DNA of 13,962 bases, taken from assembly GCA_004553575.1 (NCBI GenBank), contig SFLA01000029.1, positions 1-13,962 of the forward strand, in the 5' to 3' direction. The notes beneath the pieces are model-generated. The model did no database searches. It was not told the origin of the DNA and saw only the letters and a list, made by a program, of their open reading frames with translations. The position numbers and the translations under genes are program-made. Within the stretch, counting starts at the first letter, position 1. Every line of letters starts with the position of its first letter. Source of the stretch: Clostridiales bacterium. Its GTDB lineage: Bacteria > Bacillota > Clostridia > Oscillospirales > CAG-382. Of this stretch, positions 7,835-13,962 are shown piece by piece.

Positions 7835-7842
7835 CCCTCCTT
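7835..7842 (-). promoter_or_regulatory. Shine-Dalgarno site deciding the GTG start of the small ORF
   Basis: AAGGAGGG on the - strand, with 10 nt to GTG at 7822-7824. It is nearly a perfect anti-16S match and lies in the 46-bp gap between this ORF and the sortase gene, where it has no role for the + strand gene. Confidence 0.65.
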
Positions 7843-7870
7843 TCGGGTAAAATAACAACGGTGATGGAAT

Positions 7871-8704
7871 TTGAAAAAATCAAGCACAGTGCTGTTCATT
7901 CTCGCATTGGCGGCAGGTACTCTGCTCTGTATTGCGATATACGCCGTACAGAAGGTGGAGGACGACAGATTCAGCGACACCCTTTATTCGGACGCCGTAA
8001 GCCGCTACGCGGGCGAAGTGTCCGACACCGGCAGCGACACGGACAGATATCGCGTGTTCGCGGATGTAACAACGGGACTTAGCGAGCAATATCCGGACGT
8101 CCGTGCATGGTTGAACGTAGAGGGAACGTCGATAAGCTACCCGGTGCTTCAAAGCGATACAAACGAGTACTATCTGCGTCGGTCATACACCGGCGGGAGC
8201 GACCGTAACGGATCGATTATAGCCGATTACCGGCTTTACGGAGAGCTTGCCGACAACCGAAATATCGTACTGTACGGTCATAATACCGGCACCGGGAGAA
8301 TGCTTTCGGATATTGCGGAGATTTATTACGGCGGTGCAGATGGGTTTTCCGAAATGGAAATCGAGTTGTTCTGCAGCGGAAAGGTTTATGTATTTTCTCC
8401 GTATTCTGTGTATACATCCGGCGGAAACAGCTTCGCGAAAGTTTTCTTCGCATCGGACGAGGAATTTTTTGAGTTCGTATCCGAAACAAAAGCCGCGAGC
8501 GAGGCAGAAACCGGCGCAGACACGGAAGGCTGCAAAGCGGTTCTTACTCTGGTTACCTGTGTATCCCCGGTATCTAAGAGCGACGAGAGAATAGTACTTC
8601 ACGCAGTATGCACCAGAACCGAGACGGTGGAAACGTTTCAGCCGTCGGAAAGCGATACTTCGGGCGCAGAGGATGTGTCCGGTTCAGAAGCGTATCTTCC
8701 GTAA
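7871..8704 (+). CDS. srtB: Class B sortase (cysteine transpeptidase)
   Basis: A membrane-anchored transpeptidase that cuts a sorting signal on secreted proteins and joins them to the cell wall or another surface acceptor. The 277 residues contain an N-terminal signal anchor (about 5-26), a linker, and a class B catalytic domain (about 65-248). The catalytic residues are visible: His137 in LYGHN, Cys230 in TLVTC and Arg240 in SDERIVLHAV. The segment VRAWLNVEGTSISYPVLQ (77-94) and the DYR near 119-121 are typical of class B. The Ser/Glu-rich tail after 250 is dispensable-looking. The start is TTG at 7871, as an in-frame stop lies just upstream, and GGTGAT (7860-7865) gives 5-nt spacing. Its 3' end overlaps the convergent carboxypeptidase gene by 67 nt. 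No LPXTG or NPxTN substrate is encoded in the window. The GHL10 protein is the only sorting-signal-like candidate. Confidence 0.92.
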   Translation: MKKSSTVLFILALAAGTLLCIAIYAVQKVEDDRFSDTLYSDAVSRYAGEVSDTGSDTDRYRVFADVTTGLSEQYPDVRAWLNVEGTSISYPVLQSDTNEYYLRRSYTGGSDRNGSIIADYRLYGELADNRNIVLYGHNTGTGRMLSDIAEIYYGGADGFSEMEIELFCSGKVYVFSPYSVYTSGGNSFAKVFFASDEEFFEFVSETKAASEAETGADTEGCKAVLTLVTCVSPVSKSDERIVLHAVCTRTETVETFQPSESDTSGAEDVSGSEAYLP

Positions 8705-9738
8705 ATATCGCGGCAGTCGTAAACAGGATGCCAGCGTGTCGCCCCTCCGACCGTAACACAGACGTACGCTTCGCCCGTATTGCTTACTGCGTAGCTGGCA
8801 AGGCAGTGACCGGTTTCCGAAAGATAACCCGTCTTTCCGGCGGTTATTGTAACACCGGTAACCTCATCTCCGTTTATCCTGCCGAACATGGTACTTCTGA
8901 AGGTATATCCGGCCGAATTCTTAGGAGTGGCGGCAGTGGTATACTCCGCTGCCGAAAACAACGCGGCGGCGGTTTCGTTTTTCATGGCGTAACACAGCAT
9001 TATTGCCATATCACCGAGTGTGGAATAGTTTTCGGAATCATACATTCCGGATGCATTGGAAAAGTGTGTTTCCGTACATCCTATTTCCTTCGCCTTCGCG
9101 TTCATACGTTCGGCAAACGCTTCCTCCGAACCGGCGACCAATATTGCGATAGCCTCGGTCGCATCGCAGCCGGATTCCAGCACGGCGCCGTAAAGAAGAT
9201 CCGCAAAAGTAACGGTGTCACCCGCAGTTATGCCGGTTATGGTTGATCCGGCAAGGTAATACGGATTAATGATATCATATGTAAGCGTAAACGGAGTATC
9301 AAGCGGCACACCGCTCTCTACGGCGACGATTACCGTCATTATTTTGGTCATTGACGCCGGATAGATACGTCCGGTCATGTTTTTACCGCCGAGCACCGTC
9401 ATATCGGACACGCGTACCGCAATTCCCGCATCTGACCGGATTACATCGGTAAGATCATCGGTTGCATCCGTGAATACGAGCGAAACGACTGCCGACGCAG
9501 GAGCATCCGATGTTTCCGGATATGATACGGTATCGGAAACGACATCGGATGAATTGTCTTCGGACACCGTGCCGGAAGCTTCATCCTGCTTTCCGCATCC
9601 GGAAAAGAACATTAGATAAGCAAGCAGCGCCAGCAGTGACGCCGCGGTAAGTATACGGATTATCGGTATGCTCCACAGACGTTTCGCATGCCAAACCAGG
9701 CTTCTTTTTTTTCTTCTTCTAATTGTGTTCTTCTGCAT
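8638..9738 (-). CDS. D-alanyl-D-alanine carboxypeptidase-like lipoprotein (peptidase S11)
   Basis: Family S11 (PBP5/6-like) enzymes remove the terminal D-Ala of peptidoglycan pentapeptides outside the membrane. The 366-residue protein has a basic N-terminus, a hydrophobic helix (about 23-45) and a lipobox-like FSGC with Cys48, which suggests a lipid anchor. An acidic Ser/Thr linker (50-80) precedes the catalytic domain. Motif 1 is SMTK (Ser129, Lys132) and motif 3 is KTG (302-304). Motif 2 reads SGC (189-191) where SxN is usual, so the conserved Asn is Cys. The C-terminal domain of PBP5 is absent. ATG 9738 lies inside the glpK 3' end (20-nt overlap), with AGAGGA (9748-9753) 9 nt upstream, pointing to coupled translation. 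The last 21 codons overlap the convergent sortase gene. A beta-lactamase-like or non-catalytic role is less likely but not excluded. Confidence 0.88.
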   Translation of the reverse strand: MQKNTIRRRKKRSLVWHAKRLWSIPIIRILTAASLLALLAYLMFFSGCGKQDEASGTVSEDNSSDVVSDTVSYPETSDAPASAVVSLVFTDATDDLTDVIRSDAGIAVRVSDMTVLGGKNMTGRIYPASMTKIMTVIVAVESGVPLDTPFTLTYDIINPYYLAGSTITGITAGDTVTFADLLYGAVLESGCDATEAIAILVAGSEEAFAERMNAKAKEIGCTETHFSNASGMYDSENYSTLGDMAIMLCYAMKNETAAALFSAAEYTTAATPKNSAGYTFRSTMFGRINGDEVTGVTITAGKTGYLSETGHCLASYAVSNTGEAYVCVTVGGATRWHPVYDCRDIYGRYASEPDTSSAPEVSLSDG

Positions 9739-11212
9739 TGCTTAGAGTCCTCTCTACGGCCTTTCTCCAGCCGTTGCGTTTATCGAGTCTGAGGCTTTTA
9801 TCCATAGAAGGCGCAAACACGCGCTCCGTGCGTGAAAGCGATACAATATCGTCCTTGGAGCCGTAAAATCCGACTGAAAGCCCGGCGAGCATTGCGGCGC
9901 CGAGAGCGGTTGTCTCGCGGACGGCGGGACGCACGACCGGTATGCCCAGAATATCGCTTTGAAACTGCATAAGAAGATTGTTGGCGCAGGCACCTCCGTC
10001 CACGCGAAGTGACGAAAGCGGAATTCCGGTGTCATCCTGCATGGCGTCGAGCAGATCTGCGGTTTGGTACGCAATGGCTTCGAGCGCAGCGCGTATAATA
10101 TGATTCCTGCCTGTACCGCGGGTCAATCCGCAGATAATTCCGCGCGCATACATATCCCAATACGGAGCGCCGAGACCGGTGAAAGCGGGAACTATGTATA
10201 CCCCGCCGGAATCGCTGACCTTGCCGGCGAAATATTCACTGTCTGCCGCATCGTGAATGAGCATAAGCTCGTCCCGGAGCCACTGAATAAGCGCTCCTGC
10301 CGTAAAAACGCTTCCCTCTAGCGCATAGGCGTTCTCGCCGTCAAGTGTAGCGGCGACCGTTGAAATCAAACCGTTTTTACTTATATGCACACTGCTTCCG
10401 GTATTCATAAGCAGGAAGCAGCCCGTCCCGTAGGTATTTTTGGTTTCGCCTCTGTTAAAGCAGCCCTGACCGAACAGTGCAGATTGCTGATCGCCCGCAA
10501 TACCGCAGATCGGAATATCCGTACCGAACAGATTCAGAGTACCGTATAAGTGTCCGGACGGACACACCTCCGGGAGCATACATTCGGGTATTCCCAATGC
10601 GGAAAGAATGTTTTTATCCCATTCGTGTGTTCGTATGTTATAAAGCATGGTTCGCGATGCGTTTGTGCGGTCTGTCGCGTGGACTCTGCCACCGGTCAGC
10701 TTCCACAGCAGCCAACTGTCTACCGTTCCGAACAAAAGATCGCCGTTTTCCGCACGTTCACGGGCGCCTTCTATATTGTCGAGTATCCATTTCAGCTTTG
10801 TACCGGAAAAATATGCGTCAATAACAAGTCCTGTATTCTCCCGGATATAATCCGCTATCGGCTGTTTTTTCAGCCAATCGCATATGGCTCCGGTGCGGCG
10901 GCACTGCCATACAATGGCGTTGCATACCGGCTTGCCTGTATTCCTGTCCCAGACGACGGTTGTCTCGCGCTGGTTGGTTATACCTACCGCCGCAATCTCA
11001 CACGGATCGATTCCGCCGAGAGCTATCAGTTCGGTAAGCACGCTGTACTGCGACGAAAATATTTCAAGAGGGTCGTGCTCGACCCAGCCCGGCTGCGGGA
11101 ATATCTGGCGAAATTCCTTTTGCCGCATCATAACCGGGTTAAGGCTTTTATCAAACAGAACACAGCGCGATGAGGTTGTTCCCTGGTCGAGTGCTACCAC
11201 ATATTTTTTCAT
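9719..11212 (-). CDS. glpK: Glycerol kinase
   Basis: Phosphorylates glycerol with ATP to sn-glycerol-3-phosphate in the cytoplasm. Starting at ATG 11212 (AAGGAG at 11221-11226, 8 nt upstream) it has 497 residues, the normal size. A frame extension to 11272 lacks support. FGGY-kinase features are in place: ALDQGTTSSR (7-16) for phosphate binding, QRET with Arg82-Glu83, Tyr134 and Asp241 (in GDQQ) as the glycerol-binding residues known from E. coli GlpK, NTYGTGCF (259-266), ALEGSVF (297-303), and LRVDGGACANNLLMQFQ (402-418). The position equivalent to the HPr-phosphorylated His of other Firmicutes GlpK proteins appears to be Asn227 (in LNLFG). The start codon overlaps the lipase stop as ATGA, and the 3' end overlaps the carboxypeptidase start. 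No glpF, glpD or glpP is present in the window. Confidence 0.97.
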   Translation of the reverse strand: MKKYVVALDQGTTSSRCVLFDKSLNPVMMRQKEFRQIFPQPGWVEHDPLEIFSSQYSVLTELIALGGIDPCEIAAVGITNQRETTVVWDRNTGKPVCNAIVWQCRRTGAICDWLKKQPIADYIRENTGLVIDAYFSGTKLKWILDNIEGARERAENGDLLFGTVDSWLLWKLTGGRVHATDRTNASRTMLYNIRTHEWDKNILSALGIPECMLPEVCPSGHLYGTLNLFGTDIPICGIAGDQQSALFGQGCFNRGETKNTYGTGCFLLMNTGSSVHISKNGLISTVAATLDGENAYALEGSVFTAGALIQWLRDELMLIHDAADSEYFAGKVSDSGGVYIVPAFTGLGAPYWDMYARGIICGLTRGTGRNHIIRAALEAIAYQTADLLDAMQDDTGIPLSSLRVDGGACANNLLMQFQSDILGIPVVRPAVRETTALGAAMLAGLSVGFYGSKDDIVSLSRTERVFAPSMDKSLRLDKRNGWRKAVERTLSNAEEHN

Positions 11213-12126
11213 TTCTTCGGCTCCTTCGCCTTTATCCAATCGTGAATAAATGAACAGACGTCCGTACCGCACGGCTCGTTAAGAATCTCGTGACGCGCGC
11301 CGGGATAAAGTTTTAAGGTAACGTGAGGCAGATTAGCGACGGTCATCCGCAGATACACATCCTTTACTCCCTCACCCTTTCCGCCGACAGGATCTTCCGT
11401 ACCGGAAATGAGAAGATACCGCTTTTCGGGGCGAAGTGTTCCCGCCCATGAATCTTTTTGAATATACTTTATTCCGTCGAACAGGTCGCAGAAGCCGGAA
11501 GCGGTAAAGTCAAAGCCGCAGTCCGGATCCGCTATATATTTATCGACCTCGGACGAATCGGTATTCAGCCAATCGTAGTCGGTACGAGGAGCCGTATATT
11601 CTCTCTGATACGATCCGAAGGCGAGTCCCGTAAGGAACGGACAGGGACTGTCCGGGCGAAACGCACGGATCAAACCGGCGACAACGCGTCCGACACCCAC
11701 CGCACCGTTTTTTCCTGCCGTACCCATAAATATATAATCGCAGGCGGTTTCGGGATAAACGGATGCGATGTATCGTGCGACGAAGGATCCCATGGAATGT
11801 CCGAGCATTCGGAACGCCTTGTCCGGATACCTTTGCTTTATACGCGATGCGTAATCGCAATTAATACGGCATAGCGTCTCCCAACCGTTTTTCGGAGCAA
11901 AATAACCACGCGTACCCTCGGTTTTTCCGTGACCCGGGTGGTCGATCCCGCAGACGAGAACGCCCTGATCGCATAGAAACGAAGCAAAGGAATCGTAACG
12001 GAAAAGGTACTCCGCCATTCCGTGGCAGATCTGGAGGACAGAGGTTATATCGCCCTCGGGTATCCACTCATGAGCACAGATCTGACCCGGATAAAGCTCG
12101 GTACGGTAGAAAGACCTGTTGTACAT
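11209..12126 (-). CDS. Alpha/beta hydrolase, monoacylglycerol lipase/lysophospholipase type
   Basis: A soluble esterase-like protein of 305 residues of the serine aminopeptidase S33/Hydrolase_4 family, to which bacterial monoacylglycerol lipases and PldB-type lysophospholipases belong. The oxyanion region is ICHGMAEYLFRYDSFA (33-48), and IDHPGHGKTEG (61-71) is the usual strand-loop. The nucleophile elbow is GHSMG with Ser111, and the triad is completed by Asp245 (SGTEDP) and His279 (GARHE). No signal peptide is seen, so it should act in the cytoplasm or at the inner membrane face. I chose ATG 12126 because GGAGGA (12133-12138) lies 6 nt upstream; the frame extends to 12165 without support and would run through the promoter. 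It is the first gene of an operon with glpK (ATGA overlap), so it may release glycerol for phosphorylation. The exact lipid substrate is inference. Confidence 0.88.
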   Translation of the reverse strand: MYNRSFYRTELYPGQICAHEWIPEGDITSVLQICHGMAEYLFRYDSFASFLCDQGVLVCGIDHPGHGKTEGTRGYFAPKNGWETLCRINCDYASRIKQRYPDKAFRMLGHSMGSFVARYIASVYPETACDYIFMGTAGKNGAVGVGRVVAGLIRAFRPDSPCPFLTGLAFGSYQREYTAPRTDYDWLNTDSSEVDKYIADPDCGFDFTASGFCDLFDGIKYIQKDSWAGTLRPEKRYLLISGTEDPVGGKGEGVKDVYLRMTVANLPHVTLKLYPGARHEILNEPCGTDVCSFIHDWIKAKEPKK

Positions 12127-12153
12127 AAAGACTCCTCCGTATGTTTTTCGTTT

Positions 12154-12182
12154 ATTATAACTCATCCGTCGAGTTTTTTCAA
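12154..12182 (-). promoter_or_regulatory. Promoter of the lipase-glpK-carboxypeptidase operon
   Basis: On the - strand, TTGAAA (12177-12182) and TATAAT (12154-12159) are spaced 17 bp apart. The -10 box ends 27 bp before the ATG, so the leader is only about 20 nt. It is back to back with the GH35 promoter. Confidence 0.85.
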
Positions 12183-12186
12183 TAAC

Positions 12187-12215
12187 TTGACTTATTATTC
12201 ACGCTGTGTTAAACT
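12187..12215 (+). promoter_or_regulatory. Promoter of the GH35 beta-galactosidase gene
   Basis: TTGACT (12187-12192) and TAAACT (12210-12215) are spaced 17 bp apart, about 45 bp before the start codon. Its -35 box is 4 bp from the -35 box of the divergent operon. A GGG/CCC pair around 12222-12237 could form a weak hairpin in the leader but is not a clear operator. Confidence 0.7.
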
Positions 12216-12260
12216 CGTTTCGGGGAGTAAAAACCCTAATAATACTTACCGGTGAAAAAT

Positions 12261-13962
12261 ATGAGCGTTATTACTTATGATTCCGAGCGTTTTTATAAAA
12301 ACGGAAAGCCGCATGTTATACGCAGCGGTGCAATGCATTATTTCCGTATACCGCGCGAATACTGGCACGACCGTCTGGAAAAGCTGTATCAGTGTGGCTT
12401 CAATACCGTAGAGACCTATGTATGCTGGAATGCGCACGAAAAGAAGGAAGGCGTATTCGATTTCAGCGGTATGCTCGATTTGGGTGCGTACATAGACGAA
12501 GCCAAGAAAACAGGTCTGGACGTAATAATCCGTCCCGGTCCGTACATTTGCGCCGAATGGGAATTCGGCGGACTCCCGTCATGGCTGAGTTCCGTGCCGG
12601 GATTAAAGCTTCGCTGCGACAATCCGCAGTATCTTGGCAAAGTTCGCACATTTTTTGAAAAGCTGTTTGAAATACTTTCGCCCCGCATGGCAGAGCGCGG
12701 CGGTAATATCATCATGCTCCAGGTCGAAAACGAATACGGCTCGTACGGCAACGACAAAGAATATACCGGAAAACTGCGGGATATGGTAATTGAACTCGGA
12801 GCCACCTGCCTGCTGACAACATCAGACGGTCCTTCTGCATGGCATCTTGCAGGAGGCAGCGTGGAAGGAACTCTTACAACCGTTAATTTCGGCTCGAATC
12901 CGGAGGGGAATTTCGCAATTCTTAAAGAATTCCGTAATGACGTCCCCCTGATGTGCAGCGAGTTCTGGTGCGGCTGGTTCGATCACTGGGGCGACAAGCA
13001 TCACAGCCGCGATGCCGGCGATGTTGCAGACTGCTATGACCGTATTCTTTCGATGGGCGGTTCGGTTAATTTTTATATGTTCCACGGCGGTACGAATTTC
13101 GGGTTCTTCAACGGCGCAAACGACGAGGGGGCAGACTATCAGCCTACCCTGACAAGTTACGATTATTTTGCTCCTCTTACCGAAAGCGGAGATCTGACCG
13201 AATGCTATTACAGGCTTCGCGAGGTCAACGAAAAACATTTCGGGCCTCTTCAGCCGCTTACGGTAACCGACACTCCCAAAAAAGCGTACGGCTCATTTAA
13301 GCCGGCAAAGGCAGGTACGCTGTTCGGATCTGTTGATAAGCTCTGTGACCCCATATGCTCGAAAGTACCGCCTTCCGTCGACGAAATAGGTCAGGATTTC
13401 GGATATACGCTGTACAGAACCGAGATAACCGGCCCATGCGAAGGCCAGACTTTATTCCTTGACGGAATGCGCGACCGTGCGCTGGTATATCTGAACGGCA
13501 GATTTGCCGGTCTTATCGAATGCGGATATAAAGCAGACGAAGTTAAGATTACGCTCGGGCACGGCGAAAAAATGAAGATAGATGTTCTTGTTGAGAACAT
13601 GGGAAGGGTGAACTACGGCCCTAAGCTCGGTGACTCAAAGGGCATCGGTGTTCCGCGCATTTCGCTTCAGCATTTGTTCGGTTGGAAAACATATCCGCTC
13701 ACTGAGGAGTTGTTGTGTATGCTTGATACGGACTGCGGCGGATTTCCGGCGCTGTACCGCGGCACGCTTGAAATAACCGGCAAAGTCTGTGATACCTTCA
13801 TATATCCCGAGGGCTTCCGTCACGGATTTATAAGGATAAACGGATTCAATATCGGAAGATATTATACCGACCGGGGACCCCAGAAGACACTGTATGTACC
13901 CGCCCCGATCCTTAAAAGCGGCGAAAATGTAATAGAAGTTTTCGAAACCGACGGAATCGGAA
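12261..13962 (+). CDS. Beta-galactosidase, GH35 (3' truncated by window)
   Basis: A retaining glycoside hydrolase that removes beta-linked galactose. The frame is open to the right edge (567 codons), so the stop lies outside; cytoplasmic relatives of about 590 residues suggest that only a short end is missing. The N-terminal TIM barrel begins ITYDSERFYKNGKPHVIRSG and includes HYFRIPREYWHDRL (26-39), ETYVCWNAHE (51-60) and RPGPYICAEWEFGGLPSWL (91-109). The proton donor is Glu158 in VENEYGSYG and the nucleophile is Glu234 in CSEFWCGWFDHWG. FYMFHGGTNFGF (271-282) is a family hallmark. The region from about 375 on matches the jelly-roll modules of GH35 (VYLNGRFAG, FIRINGFNIGRYY). There is no signal peptide, so it should act on imported galactosides. 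The start is ATG 12261 with a weak GGTGA 5 nt upstream. GTG 12252 is an in-frame alternative. Confidence 0.95.
   Translation, partial: MSVITYDSERFYKNGKPHVIRSGAMHYFRIPREYWHDRLEKLYQCGFNTVETYVCWNAHEKKEGVFDFSGMLDLGAYIDEAKKTGLDVIIRPGPYICAEWEFGGLPSWLSSVPGLKLRCDNPQYLGKVRTFFEKLFEILSPRMAERGGNIIMLQVENEYGSYGNDKEYTGKLRDMVIELGATCLLTTSDGPSAWHLAGGSVEGTLTTVNFGSNPEGNFAILKEFRNDVPLMCSEFWCGWFDHWGDKHHSRDAGDVADCYDRILSMGGSVNFYMFHGGTNFGFFNGANDEGADYQPTLTSYDYFAPLTESGDLTECYYRLREVNEKHFGPLQPLTVTDTPKKAYGSFKPAKAGTLFGSVDKLCDPICSKVPPSVDEIGQDFGYTLYRTEITGPCEGQTLFLDGMRDRALVYLNGRFAGLIECGYKADEVKITLGHGEKMKIDVLVENMGRVNYGPKLGDSKGIGVPRISLQHLFGWKTYPLTEELLCMLDTDCGGFPALYRGTLEITGKVCDTFIYPEGFRHGFIRINGFNIGRYYTDRGPQKTLYVPAPILKSGENVIEVFETDGIG

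Noticed and set aside
7825..7980. Longer 122-codon form of the small reverse-strand ORF
   Set aside because: It would start inside the sortase gene and has no ribosome site, whereas GTG 7824 has a near-perfect one.
11213..11272. Upstream extension of glpK by 20 codons
   Set aside because: The canonical N-terminus MKKYVVALDQGTTSS begins at 11212 with AAGGAG at 8-nt spacing. The extension falls within the lipase coding end.

Overview
The window looks like chromosomal DNA of a Gram-positive, anaerobic Clostridia-type bacterium of medium GC content (Oscillospirales- or Christensenellales-like; the exact rank is inference). The clues are a class B sortase, a clostridial-type stand-alone 2-oxoacid dehydrogenase acyltransferase-like protein, a GHL10 surface protein, strong AGGAGG-type Shine-Dalgarno sites, and housekeeping promoters with TTGACT/TATAAT boxes at 17-bp spacing. 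No phage, transposon, CRISPR, tRNA or rRNA signal was seen.

Layout, left to right. (1) 1-750, + strand: the 3' part of an E2-type acyltransferase gene, closed by a hairpin terminator. (2) 751-1109: a convergent intergenic region with a terminator for each flanking gene and a cluster of overlapping dyads. (3) 1110-4012, - strand: glyA (serine hydroxymethyltransferase) and guaB (IMP dehydrogenase). They are separate transcription units, because a strong terminator follows guaB and a strong promoter precedes glyA. (4) 4302-8704, + strand: a cell-envelope group of a YihY/BrkB-family membrane protein, a large secreted and membrane-anchored GHL10 glycoside-hydrolase-like protein with its own promoter, and a class B sortase. 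A small reverse-strand gene of 70 codons (7612-7824) lies between the last two and shares a bidirectional terminator with the GHL10 gene. (5) 8638-12126, - strand: a tightly packed three-gene operon of monoacylglycerol-lipase/lysophospholipase-like hydrolase, glycerol kinase (glpK) and a D-Ala-D-Ala carboxypeptidase-like lipoprotein. (6) 12261 to the right edge, + strand: a GH35 beta-galactosidase, cut off by the window end and divergent from the lipase operon.

How the genes may work together. The lipase and GlpK form a plausible short route from acylglycerols to glycerol-3-phosphate. The carboxypeptidase, sortase, YihY protein and GHL10 protein concern the cell wall or surface. The cytoplasmic GH35 enzyme would hydrolyse imported galactosides. 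The lipase operon and GH35 gene start from back-to-back promoters whose -35 boxes are only 4 bp apart, so shared control is possible.

The clearest oddities are substituted key residues (Glu for the catalytic His in the E2-like protein, Cys for Asn in the carboxypeptidase SxN motif, Asn at the probable HPr-phosphorylation site of GlpK), a 67-nt convergent overlap between the sortase and carboxypeptidase genes, and a GHL10 protein with a sorting-signal-like tail but no LPXTG next to a class B sortase. I found no convincing undescribed system. The best leads are the small ORF, the sortase/GHL10 pair and the lipase-glpK-carboxypeptidase operon.
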